Below, piece by piece: positions 32,222-42,978 of a DNA stretch of 64,000 nt; within the stretch, counting starts at the first letter, position 1; each line of letters begins with the position of its first letter. The position numbers were made by a program, and so were the translations under genes. The DNA lies in NCBI GenBank assembly GCA_036346205.1, contig JARFJB010002033.1:684501-748500 (forward strand). The letters are read 5' to 3'. Under the pieces are notes generated by a model. It was not told the DNA's origin. It saw nothing but the letters and a program-made list of their open reading frames with translations, and did not search any database. Source of the DNA: Vesta saturnalis (taxonomy: Eukaryota; Arthropoda; Insecta; Coleoptera; Lampyridae).

Positions 32222-34006
32222 CTGCAAACACAGGGAAGCAGGGTACTTATGAGGCCGGGATCAGCATGCGTACACACACCATGCACACGCCTTGCTCTCC
32301 ATGCGTGCTACGTGCACATCCGCTTACTTGCGGTGTACCTGCAGCATATGGCAGCGGACATTCACGTCCTTTTTACTTTAGTGTGGTGATAATTTAAAAC
32401 AATTTTTATTGGAGAAGTAAAACATCAACGTTAGTAAATACAAGTAGAAATATTTAGTAAAATATGGATAGCCAGTGTGGCAAGCGCACCGCACGCAATC
32501 ACTTCGCAAGCGGAGGGTAGTAATAGAGCAAGCGGATTTTTAGAATAAGCGCCCAACACACCAGATGAAATCATTTCCTGTGAACACGAGTAGGAGACGC
32601 GAACGTGTTAATGCTGTAGAAATAAAAATCGACTATTTTTCCGCAATCCACTTGGCTGTGTTGTCGCAAAGACGCACTCACTACTTCTGCTACCGAAGAA
32701 CTAGCAGCAATTACATTAACAGGGGTGATTCTACACTACTAATACCACAGTGCAATAATAGCATTAACGCATCTCAATAACTGCATTAGCCAAAGCCCTA
32801 CTACAAGCTACGTACTTGTTTGTACTGCAACAGGGGTTGCTTGAGACACCCACAGCGTTCCTATACCTCAGTTTCTCTCATCGGTTCGGCCGGCTAACAA
32901 ATAAATCAAAATTAAATAACTAATATCGGAACACAATCAAAATTACTAAGTATGTTTTTGACTCCATATTGAATCTTCGAAGAAATTCCATTTTAAACAA
33001 AAACTAAATAATTTTGAGCAACTAATAAAGAACAACATTGACAGCAAACATTTAAAGGAGGTAATAGCAAACAAGAGGCAGAACCTGGAATAAAAGTGAG
33101 AAATCTGTGGGCGTGGGTGTGGTGCAACCTGAGACAACACAGCCAACTCGGGGCTCGATATACGGATTGCACGATGTACGTACATGCAGCAACTATCGGC
33201 TAATGGCGCTAACTACTGGAGCCGTAGGATAATGCTATTAACTACGTGATACACCGGTGTTTAGTGGTGAAATAATTAGAAAGCATGCCAAGTTATATAG
33301 GTGTTACTATACAGTGGAAAATGTCAAATTAAACATTTTATATGAAATTGCTACAAACCACACCAGGATATTAGTTTTAAACGCAAGCAAATGCTAGTAC
33401 AATTTAAAATATCACCAACTTGTGTATACTTTTAAACAAAAACAAAGGATTAAACACATTTGACAAGAACAGGTGTATATCCACTGCAGACCAAAAGGTT
33501 AATGGTCATGTAATTATAGTTTCAAATATTTTTGTGGTAGGTACACCTACTAGATACACTAAATGACTTAAGTATGTATTGTATAGTTAAAGGTACCACA
33601 CGGTTTGTTAAAATAAAAATACAAAATCAAACTAAACTCACGAATCTAAGCTACAAACAAAAAAAAACACAAACAGTTAAAGCAGGATTGGAGCAGCCTG
33701 TAGTTCAGGCGCACCTATGTTTAATGTCATTAAGTCAATTACACAACCAAGCATCAATTTATATCATGCTTTCAAACAAACTACCACAATTCTGAAAGGG
33801 TGGGGGAAAGGATGGCGGGAAGCCTCAACTGACATAATGTCTAACTACCTAATAACTCCTATTTAACTGAGCTCTGTTCATCAATCACTCCTAAACATAC
33901 GATTTTGTAATGCACCAACCGCTATGGGCTCCATAACACATGCCCAACACGGTTATTGGTACAATTCTGTGGTTCACATTGCTATATATACAATACATAC
34001 ACTTAC

Positions 34007-34142
34007 CTGTGTTTGTAACCTAGTTAAACCTCGAATCCAAAGAATTTGACCTGCTCGAGGTTTCTTGTCAGAATCTACGTCAAACTTCTCCTCTCCTATT
34101 GCAATAGCTTCAGTGTATTCTTCAGGATGACCTCTTCCCCAT
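34007..34142 (-). CDS. PMCA: PMCA exon I: start of regulatory tail and calmodulin-binding domain
   Basis: Acceptor tttag at 34143-34147, donor gtaagt at 34006-34001. Encodes SWGRGHPEEYTEAIAIGEE followed by AGQILWIRGLTRLQTQ. The tryptophan in ILWIRG is the first anchor of the family's calmodulin-binding helix; the second anchor (phenylalanine in AF) comes from exon J or K. The exon starts with the third base of a serine codon split with exon H. The 57-bp intron before it is typical of this gene. Confidence 0.97.
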
Positions 34143-34199
34143 CTAAAAGTACCATGAAAATTTATATATAATAGGTTATATCAAATTTCAATGACGTAC

Positions 34200-34351
34200 G
34201 ATAGTATTTTTGGTATTTTTCTAGTGGGCACTGTTGTGACAAGTTGACCCCATAGCAAAGTACCCACTCCAAAAAACAGACACCATAGCCACTGGTCCAG
34301 AGTCAAGCTTTTCGTTGAAAATGCCATTTTTCCATATTGTATAATTACGAT
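34200..34351 (-). CDS. PMCA: PMCA exon H: end of membrane segment 9 and segment 10
   Basis: Encodes IVIIQYGKMAFSTKSLTLDQW, then WCLFFGVGTLLWGQLVTTVP (last transmembrane helix) and RKIPKIL. Acceptor ttaaag is weak in pyrimidines but has the required AG; donor is gtacgt. Its acceptor closes the 12388-bp intron that holds Copia, piggyBac and non-LTR insertions. Phase 0 in, phase 2 out. Confidence 0.97.
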
Positions 34352-35957
34352 CTTTAAACAAAACAAAAAGGAGTTATAATAAAAAAAAAAAATTAAATTT
34401 AGTACAGTGTTCATATTGTACCAGTTGGCGGTGTTCACTGGTCTGTGGAATTTACTAGCTTTGGTGTTACATAACAAGGCAGAGTATCGTTACTATACCT
34501 AATAAAAAATTGTGTCGTGTAATCCACACATATCTTCCGTGTATTTATTAACATCTTCTATGTTAGAGACAAATCGCATAATTTTAGACAAGCATTTTAA
34601 TGACAATTACGATTTTTAAACTTTTCATTGTTAGTAATAGCAAAATTATTATATTCTTTAAACAAAAAATAATTAAATATGAGAAAATCAAAATTTTTTA
34701 GAATTCTTATTATTAGGTATAAAACTATATAAGACAACTAATAAGGTGTCGTTTTAAATCGGCGCTTTTATTAACCAAAAATTCTGATCTGATATCGATC
34801 ATTTTAATGTTTTGCGTTAATTCATTTTCAACACTTAATATAAGTGTCACAAAATTAAGTTCTTTAACTTAATTTAAGTATTTGTGATTAGTTAGCCGTA
34901 TTTCATGTAGATAATAAACAATGCATATTCTTTTCATTAAAGGGAAGTCTACTGTTTCTACTTCTGGTTAAGTTATAGGTTACGCCACTCGAATATAAAA
35001 AATTATATTAAAGATTAACTTGTTTTTGTTAGTTAATTACAATTAATTTAATTGTATTAATAGTTTTAATACTCGAGATGTCATCTATTGCTACAAATGA
35101 GTAGATTCGTTTACAGTTTTTTAAATTATGGGACTTCAAAGTTTTACTTGATGATAAGAGAATCAAAATTAAGTAACAGAAGACCATTCGTTTGGGTCAG
35201 TCCGATCAATCAGCTTGAAAGATATTGTGTCAACTTAAAACATAAAAACAAGATAGCTCGTAATAATTTCACTACACAGATGAACATTTGCATATACATT
35301 TGGGATGTTCTAAAAGGATTCGATCTTTGTGTTTTGAAAGAGGGGCATCAGATTAAATCACTAGTTTAAGCGTACGTAAAGATATCTTGGTTTAATCCAA
35401 ATTTTGTTATTAAATTGAGTGTTTTGTATGACTGTTTTACTAAAAAATCATACAATTATAATCTCGTTGTATCCAAGAAGCGTTTTTATTACATCTCTTA
35501 TTCTTGTATGGCGTAAGTAAATTACATCCAACTCCTGATAATACAATGTTTTACAGATGTTTTACATTTACAAGGCTAGGTTAGTTGAAATTAAAAGAAA
35601 TGCATATACAAATTACATTAAACATTCCAATTACAATACTTGTTGCGACTGGAATTTAATAAATACAAATAAGCCAAGAAAGGTGAAAAGTAACGAATCT
35701 CTTAGTGCACAAAATTTCAACGATATTTTAAAAAATATCTCTATGATACAGTGTGTTCACCTGCACAATGTTTTGATCTAGAAGAGGTAATCTACAAAAA
35801 TAAGGGATATATTTAACAACTTAAAACATAATTCCAGCATGGATTATCTATGGTATAAGTAACAACATTATTAACGATCTTGTACTTTATTCCATTTCCT
35901 AAATTACTTAATATACGTATTAAGGAGAATACTTTTCCAAATCGTCTTAAGATCTCC

Positions 35958-37290
35958 AAGGCAACTATCGTCCCATTTCACTGGTTCCCCCGTATTTTCT
36001 AAAATATTTGAAACTGGAATAAAAAATAAGTTTTATACGCACATTGAACAAAACAGATTCCTTCACAGTTCACAATTCGAATTTCGTAGTAATAAATGTA
36101 CTGCTGGTGCTATAAACGATTTAGTTGCTCATGTAATTGATAATTTTGAACTTGGCTTTTTACTGGTTGCACATTTTGCGACCTTAGTAAAGCCTTTGAC
36201 TATGTATCTCATCAAATTCTATTAAATAAATTACAATGGTATAGAATGTCGAATGAAACCACTTTGCTTATAAAATCTTTCTTAATGTGTGGTAGTCAGA
36301 TAGTACTTTACAACAATCTGCATTCCAACATCAAAAAGGTTGATATTGGAGTACCACCTCTTTTGTTCCTAATTTATATCAATAATATTTCATTGTGTGA
36401 CGCCTCTTCTAAATTTACACTTTTTGCTGACGATGCTACTATTATAACCACCGCCCATAATGCCACAGAAACACATAATAACATGATAGTATCACAATCA
36501 AAAGCCGCACAATGGTTTTAAGCTAACCATTTAAAATTAAACATTAATAAATCACAAGATATTATCTTCACATTAAAATGTGGAAATAATGCTGTAAACT
36601 TTGTAAAGTTTTTAGGTGTATATATAGATCCAACCTTAACTTGGGATACGCATGTTGACTACCTAATCTCTAAATTGTCTAAATGCATATACCTTTTCAG
36701 ACATTTGCAAAGGCTTGTTGATCTTAAAACTATTAAAATGTGTATTATGCTCTTTTTCACAGTGTCGTTTCTTACTGTATACTATTTTGGGGTCATACGA
36801 CTCTGCACAAAGAGTTTTCGCTGTGCAACCTGCATTATCGTGATGAGGTCAGAAATCATTTTCTGAAATTGAAAACCTATATGCATGCAACAGAATTTAG
36901 ATAAATTTTCTACCCATTCAGATCAACACACTTATAATACCAGAGCACGTAAGGACATTAACATATCCTTTACATGTATCGCAAAGTCATTTCTCAGCTA
37001 ACTACTATGCTCTAATATTTTATAATAAGTTACATATTTCTGTACTAACTCTGCAAATGTATAAATTCAGAAGTGTGGTTAAAAATCTGTTGGTACAAAA
37101 ATGTTATTATACTTATCAAGAATACCTCAATGATAATCTTATGTGTTACTGTGATATCTAACATTTCAAGTTATTTTGTTTGTCTACAGATAGTTTGTGT
37201 TCTACATTTTATTGATGTGTGTAAGGTAATTGGCAATAACATGAATATGAAATTTTTATTATTATTATTATTAGTTATTAATTTTTTTCT
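35958..37290 (+). pseudogene. Non-LTR reverse transcriptase fragment in the PMCA intron (antisense to PMCA)
   Basis: Plus-strand pieces: NYRPISLV near 35965, QFEFRSNKCTAGAI near 36070, DLSKAFDYVSHQILLNKL near 36185, VGVP-like and FLIYINN near 36350, and LFADDATIITT (catalytic FADD) near 36420. Then NHLKLNINKSQ, VKFLGVYIDPTLTWDTHVDYL and a late VQKCYYTYQEYL near 37095. This order defines a Jockey/I-type polymerase. The 3' end is a short att-repeat at 37254-37272, typical of such elements. Frame changes and stops are many. It lies immediately before a Copia LTR fragment. Confidence 0.82.
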
Positions 37291-37301
37291 CATGTAACTA
37301 T

Positions 37302-37376
37302 TGTGAAAACAATCGCTAGAAATCGCCTAAAAGATTTAGTTTAGTTAAGTGTAAAGGGGTTAGTAATACTAAGGTT
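37302..37376 (+). repeat. Partial Copia LTR (extra upstream copy)
   Basis: TGTGAAAACAATCGCTAGAAATCG onward matches the first ~75 bases of the LTRs at 37531 and 42555 with few changes, then diverges at gtatgc. It is followed at 37441-37530 by a copy of the pol 3' end (ttttaacaaaagggttgc), so it belongs to a deleted upstream Copia unit in the same orientation. Confidence 0.75.
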
Positions 37377-37530
37377 AGGTTAGTATGCTTTGTAGATTCA
37401 AATTGGGGAAATGACCTAATGGACTGAAAGTCAGTTACTGGTTTTTTGTAGATATTTTAACAAAAGGGTTGCGGAGTGTTTTAATAAATTGAAATATTAT
37501 ATTGGTCGTAGAAATTTTAGCGAAGGAGCG

Positions 37531-37700
37531 TGTGAGGACAATCGCTAGAAATCGCCTAAAAGTTTTAGTTTAGTTAAGTGTCAAGGGGTTGGTAATACTA
37601 AGGTTAGGTTAAGAAATATATTGTAAGGAAAAAGGATATTTTTATATTTAATATAAAAGCTGCGCAAATTGCTAACAACAGGGATAATTAAGAAAACTAA
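37531..37700 (+). repeat. Copia 5' LTR
   Basis: Begins TGTGAGGACAATCGCTAG. It matches 42555-42774 through aagctgcgcaaa and ttaagaaaactaa, then diverges. It is shorter than the 3' copy, which has about 50 bp inserted after ggatatttt. It lacks a clear CA end, so the boundary is approximate. Confidence 0.75.
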
Positions 37701-37769
37701 AAGGTTAAGGGGGCAGATTAGTGAATGATGTAGATATTTGAAAATTAATGTTATTTTTGAGGTTATGTT

Positions 37770-38240
37770 CATTAAAAATGTCAAGCATGGAACAAGGGAA
37801 CAAGAGGCGAAAAGGCATTATAATATCGAAAGTTTAACTGGAGATAATTAACTAAATTGGAAATTTCGAATACAGATGATATTGTGAGAAAATGACCTGT
37901 TGGGATGTATCGAAGTAGACACTGACTTGGGAGAATTGAATGCGGAAGAAAAAAGAAGATTTATGAAAAAAAGATAGCAAGGCCAAATCAGTGATTGTAC
38001 AATGTGTATCAGATGCAAAACTGGAGAGCCTGAAGGATAAAAAGGCAGTGTATGATATGCGGAAAACATTTGAAGAAAATTTTCAAAAGAAGGGTTTGCC
38101 AGGTCAACTATTCTTAAAGAGGAAAATGTTATCTATGAAAGTAAAAGAAGGTGAATCATTACAAAAGTTCAATATAGAATTTGAAGAAGCAACTGAAAGC
38201 CATAGGTACAAGAGGTCAAAGTCGAGATTGGCAATATAAG
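37770..38240 (+). pseudogene. Copia Gag polyprotein remnant
   Basis: Frames on plus include NWKFRIQMIL near 37855, AKSVIVQCVSDAKLESLK from 37980, and then AVYDMRKTFEENFQKKG, LFLKRKMLSMKVKEGESLQ and KFNIEFEEA. This is the UBN2-type Gag helical domain of Copia elements (pattern L.. L....m.eg.sv..f...f). Gag would package element RNA into intracellular particles. Stops occur near 37885 and 37975. The zinc knuckle region that normally follows is not evident. Confidence 0.75.
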
Positions 38241-38280
38241 TAAAAACACAAGTAATCTTACAGAAACGAGAGACGATCAG

Positions 38281-38735
38281 GTGAGTGAAAAGAATAATGT
38301 ATGTTTTATAGGTGAAACAAATGGTGAAATGGAAACTAACAGTGATGCAAGCTCAATAAAGTTTTTTATAGACTCTGGGTCTACCGACCACTTAATAAAT
38401 AACAAAATCGTTTTGTTGAACAGTCCTATAGTATTGCAAACAACGATAAATTACATTAGCTACTGAGATATGTAATGTACAGGTTACTAGCTGTGTGGGA
38501 AGTCAGAATATAAACTGTACTACAAAAAATGCAGTGTACATGCCTAAATTAAGGAAAAACTTATTATCTGTGAAGCGAATGGAGATGGCAGGAATAGCCA
38601 TTATATTTAGTGATAGTAAAGTTAAATTTGTAAAAGACAGTAAAATTATAGGGGTAGGAAGCAGGAATAGTTTATATGAAATAGTGTTTAAAATTAATAA
38701 TCGAAAATGACGTTTTAAAAAGGCAAAGGTAAAAG
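38281..38735 (+). pseudogene. Copia protease and pre-integrase region
   Basis: FFIDSGSTDHLIN near 38360 holds the D-S-G aspartic-protease triad. Downstream, after a stop near 38466, CTTKNAVYMPKLRKNLLSV and GIAIIFSDSKVKFV match the conserved stretch between protease and integrase in Copia polyproteins. The region stops at the P-like insertion (38736). The reading frame is contiguous with 40511 onward when the insertion and one target copy are discounted. Confidence 0.78.
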
Positions 38736-40502
38736 CACAGCCACCTAAAGCTAACAAGCCGTGAAGTGATAGAAATAGCAACATTGCAGGTTGTACAACC
38801 TCGATATTCTGAAGTGGTCTGATACTTCGTAATGCTTTGTGTTATGTGCTGTGCTTTATGTTGAGAGGTTACTTTAATTTTGTTGTTTACTGTCTTGAAC
38901 CTTTAGTAATAGTGATTATTGGTGGTGAATTATTCGATTATAAAAGGTATGTTCATATTACATATATTGTAATAAGTAATGTATGATTACTGAGAATTTA
39001 GTTCAATGTTATTCTGCTGCCAAAAAATACATTATTACAGGGAGTAGTAATATGTTTGAACACATTTCTTGAATTTCAGATGCCGAGACACTGCAGCGTA
39101 CCCAATTACAACTCAAATTACGCAAGTACCTTGAAGTACGAAAGGGCCCAAACTATATTCTCTTCCCAAAAGTGATCACCTTCATAATGAATGCAACGGG
39201 GTGTTGCAAGGGATTAAGTGAATTATATTTATTTTCACTCATATACTATTTTTGAGTCCCATAAAAATAAAAAATATGTATCGGGTTCCTTAGCTCTTCT
39301 CAGTTTGGAATGTGACAATTTCTGTTGATTTTTCTAAAATCTGTATTTGTGGCACAACTGTTAAAGAACTATATTTTAAAATTTCTGTTATTTTTCCAAT
39401 ACTTTGTTAAATCATTTTACAAAAAACAAAAATAATGAAATTATGACAAATAAAATGACCAAAAGTTTATCTAAAAAGGGCAAGCTTTCAACTTTAAAAC
39501 AATAATTTGTATAAGGTGTTTAATTTTTTATTACAGGTTTATGTTTATTATCTAAATAATTGTCTTGTATACCTATATGAGTTACCCTTTCATTCATTTT
39601 CAATTACATTAGATTTAGTTTTGATTTTGGATTTTATGAATATTGTACTGCTTTTTATTTACTATTTTAATTTAATGCACTATATTTATATTGTCAGTTT
39701 ATTTTTAAAAACCATTGTATTCTTTTATGTGCAGTATATTATCTTAGGACTTACCTATTCAACTTGACCTGATTTATGGCATGATTAATTTTAAATAAAT
39801 TTGTTATTACTAGGTACTTTATTTGACCATTTTTAATTATTTTGTAACTTAATAAACTTCATCAGCTGATGCGGTATTGCCATTTTTACTTCACGGTTTG
39901 TTAGCTTTAGGTACAGTGGCCGGCGTGTAAGAAGACGAGCCCGCCTATGCGCGAAAGACGACTTTATGATGTTGTTCAAATTCCCGCGTTCGTTTACCTC
40001 AGAGGCGTCACATGGTGCATAATGTATATTTTAATGGTATATTAAAAGCAATTCAAAGAACCATATTTTATGTAAATACGCAATTTATTATAATTAAAAG
40101 CTATACTGGAAGTAATACTATAATTAAATTAATAAAATCAATATGTTATTACATTACACATAATTGATACCTATTACTAAAATAATATTGTATAAAATGT
40201 TTCATTTTCACTGTCACTCAACATACATTCAAAATTACCTATTAGACAAATGGGAGAGGTGCCTACATACTTTCAGGGATGCCTATTATGCAAACATGAA
40301 AAACCAAATGTTAAAAAAAAACGCGTCACCAATGGAAATATTGGAATTATTCATTTTCATACGCATTCTTCCAATACACATGTAATTAAGCATACAAATG
40401 TGATACGCCACTGCTTAGTATTTTTATTATAATCGGCAACCGCCGTAGTTCTTCGCAATGCGCCGGCTCCTCGTCTTCTTACACGCCGGCCACTGTAGCT
40501 GT
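38736..40502. mobile_element. P-like DNA element inserted in Copia pol, with THAP-domain remnant
   Basis: Ends are inverted: cacagccacctaaagctaac at 38736 pairs with the complement of gttagctttaggta at 39900 plus gctgt at 40498. The pairing extends about 45 bp inward (left to about 38783, right to about 39866). The right end is split by a small TA-flanked element. The 8-bp word ggtaaaag flanks the insertion at 38728-38735 and 40503-40510. Near 39079-39155 a frame MPRHCSVPNYNSNYAST resembles the start of a THAP domain, with the second zinc cysteine replaced by tyrosine. An 8-bp duplication plus a THAP remnant points to the P superfamily, but the transposase core is gone. Confidence 0.65.
39914..40495. 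mobile_element. Short non-autonomous DNA element with perfect 26-bp terminal inverted repeats
   Basis: Terminal repeats begin CAGTGGCCGGCGTGTAAGAA at 39914 and are exactly mirrored at 40470-40495. Each end is flanked by TA (39912-39913 and 40496-40497), the target duplication of Tc1/mariner and pogo types. The 582-bp body has no transposase. It sits inside the right terminal repeat of the P-like insertion, so it is the most recent layer of this nest. Confidence 0.88.
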
Positions 40503-40510
40503 GGTAAAAG

Positions 40511-41277
40511 AATTAGGGAACCTTCAAAGTTCAAAAATTGATTTTTGTGAACCTCATGTTGCTGGTAAAATGACTAGACAATAGTGACATTTGTGGGCCA
40601 ATTACACCCGCTGCTTATGATGGAAGTAGGTATTTCATAACCTTTATTGATGATTTTTCCAACTTCACGGCAGTTTACCTATTAAAAGTTTAGCGCGAGG
40701 CTTTATCGAAATTCAAGGAGTTTTCCTTTATGACAAAATCAATGTTTGGTTGTGGCATATCAAAATTTAGATGTGACAATGGAGGCGAATATGCTTTGAG
40801 GGATTTTAGGACATTTTGTAAAGAAAATGGGATAATTATGGACTATACAGTACCATATACACCCGAACAAAGTGGGAAGGCGGAGAGAAAAACAAACTAT
40901 AGTGGAACGGGCGAGGGCTATAATAAATGAAAAATGAATCAGGAGTAGAAAAGCAACTATGGAATGAAACAATTTTGAATGTAATTAACCGAAGCCCAGC
41001 GGGCGTTTTGGAAAACTTCACTTCTGCGGAAGTGTGGTATAGAAAAACACCAGATGTTAGTAATCTAAGAATTTTCGTTACAATGGGCTACATTCACATT
41101 AGAAAAGAAAAGAGGGATAAATTTGACTCAAAAGGAAGTAAATGCATTGTGGTAGGATATGCGTCTAATGGGTATACATTGTGGGATGTGGAAAAGAAAA
41201 AACTAATTATGTCAAGAGATGTGAAATTTAATGACGAGAGGTACTGGTACAATAAAAAGGAAATGAAGATCAAATAA
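40511..41277 (+). pseudogene. Copia integrase remnant
   Basis: The frame resumes with KELGNLQSSKIDF, then GPITPAAYDGSRYFITFIDD (first catalytic D), RCDNGGEYALRDF (second D), and PYTPEQSGKAERKT (third acidic E region, with a changed core: usual N-G-x-x-E-R reads S-G-K-A-E-R). The 40927-41277 frame covers SPAGVLENFTSAEVWYRKTP and GSKCIVVGYASNGYTLWD, the conserved post-integrase GKTP and GY segments. The DDE-type enzyme joins cDNA to the host genome. Stops at about 40597 and 40693 and a frame change near 40915 inactivate it. Confidence 0.82.
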
Positions 41278-41469
41278 ATTAGATTGAAATAGAAATGCAC
41301 AACACAGAAGAAAATGAACCCGAAATCATGAATGAAAATGATAATTTGTTAAACGAAGAAAGAGTTGGTACCAAGAGTGACAAAACTGAAAAAGAGGAAT
41401 GACAAATAAGACCTCCATCAAGATATGATGATTTAAATTGAATATGGCTTATGAAGCTGTGGAATTTAT

Positions 41470-41518
41470 AGATGATGTACCACAAACTGGAGGATGTAAG
41501 GAATAAGAGATACAAAAT

Positions 41519-41585
<67 letters not shown>

Positions 41586-42540
41586 CCAGTTGCAACCACA
41601 TTGAGAATATTACTTAATGTTGGAAATCAATTAGGTTATCATTTTAGACAATTGGACGTTAAGACTGCGTTTTTAAATGCTACACTGAGAGGAAGTTTAT
41701 AGTTACCTACCTAAGGGATTAAGAATTCAGCAGAAAAAGGTTTTAAAGCTAAACAAATCAACATATGGATTAAAACAATTACTACAGTGTTGGAATCACG
41801 AAATTAATAATTATTTGCTTACACTAGGATTTAAGAGATCAGAAAATGATTACTGCCTTTACATGTTAAGCTCTAAAAGTGAAAGAATATTATGCGTTGA
41901 TGATATTCTTATTACCAGAACAAATTTATCGGGGATAAATCTCAATGTAGAGAAATTACTGTCTCGATTTGATATTAAAGATAAAGGAAAACCTAGCCAT
42001 TTAAATTGAGTGCTATAGGAAATTTGGTATTTTAAAACTACCTCAATCTAAATATATCAAAAGGATATTAACTAAGTTTAATATGAACAATTGTAAGGGT
42101 GCTGTTATACCCATAGATCCTAAATTAAAAATAAGTATCTCAAATAATAAAACCTTAACTAGTAAGCCTATTAGGTAGTTAATAGGCTGTCTTGTGTACT
42201 TAATGTTAGCGACAAGACCAGATATTTGTTTTGTCTTAAACTATTTTAGTAGATATCAAGATAAGGCAACTGATGAAACATGGATGTATTTAAAGAAAGT
42301 TCTTAGATACATAAATATAACTTACTTTGAAGATAATCAAGGACGTAGTGCCCTGATTAAAACCCAGTAAATAATAGGGTCAAGCACATACATTTAAAAC
42401 AACTTTGTATATCAAAATTTGGAACATGGTAGTATTAATTTGATATATGCTGAAACATTGTTACAAGAAGCAGACATTTTAGCAAAAGGGTTGCTGAGTG
42501 TTAGTTTTAACAAATTTAATATTATATTGGTCTTAGGATT
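41470..42540 (+). pseudogene. Copia reverse transcriptase / RNase H remnant
   Basis: After the TA run: TLRILLNVGNQLGYHFRQLDV and KTAFLNATLRGSLY (first catalytic aspartate), KSTYGLKQLLQCW, a CVDDILI box at about 41895-41915 where YVDD is usual, and LNVEKLLSRFDIKDKGKP. Degraded frames then give MLATRPDICFVLNYFSRYQ and, near 42470, AETLLQEADILAKGLL, the end of RNase H. Copia RT copies element RNA to DNA in particles. Stops near 41701, 42009 and beyond make it dead. Confidence 0.82.
41521..41582. repeat. (AT)n microsatellite inside the Copia pol remnant
   Basis: About 31 uninterrupted AT dinucleotides within the RT coding region, where translation would give an Ile-Tyr repeat. It is probably a post-insertion expansion. 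Confidence 0.97.
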
Positions 42541-42554
42541 TTAGCGAGGGAGCG

Positions 42555-42775
42555 TGTGAAGACAATCGCTAGAAATCGCCTAAAAGTTTTAGTTTAGTTC
42601 AGTGTAAAAGGGTTGGTAATACTAAGGTTAGGTTAAGAAATATGTTGTACAGAAAAAGGATATTTTATTTTATGTTGAAAATAAGAAGTATGTAGTTTTG
42701 TTATTTTACACTTTACTTTTATTTAATACAAAAGCTGCGCAAAGTGCTAACAAGGATATTTAAGAAAACTAAGCA
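42555..42775 (+). repeat. Copia 3' LTR
   Basis: Begins TGTGAAGACAATCGCTAG directly after the purine-rich gcgagggagcg. It matches the 5' LTR over most of its length with a ~50-bp extra AT-rich stretch (about 42668-42718). The 3' boundary is uncertain. Confidence 0.75.
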
Positions 42776-42978
42776 CTATTGTGTCGAATAAAGGCATTAT
42801 TAATATTTATTACATGTGGAGAGACAAAAAATAATTTCCCATTCCTAATTTTAAATACTCTTACCTATACCCCAAACTTTATGCCCTATTTTGGCTGTAA
42901 CTGCCATATTATTTTATTGCCACATGTTATAATCAGAAGTTTTTTCTGCATTCTGGTAGCCAAAGATATACACATTAC

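Larger units (their letters stand above)
37531..42775 (+). mobile_element. Ty1/Copia LTR retrotransposon, nested and inactive
   Basis: LTRs at 37531-37700 and 42555-42775 enclose Gag, protease, integrase, reverse transcriptase and RNase H remnants in Copia order (integrase before polymerase). It is antisense to PMCA within the 12.4-kb intron. A P-like element (38736-40502) interrupts pol, and a TA dinucleotide run sits at 41521-41582. An extra partial unit lies upstream at 37302-37530. Many stops and frameshifts make it non-autonomous. Confidence 0.88.

Noticed and set aside
37740..37765. Copia primer-binding site complementary to initiator tRNA-Met
   Set aside because: ggttatg matches only seven bases of the expected Copia site, too short to support a call.
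41279..41599. Minus-strand ORF with a long Ile-Tyr repeat
   Set aside because: It is the (AT)n microsatellite read on the other strand of the Copia remnant; no coding support.
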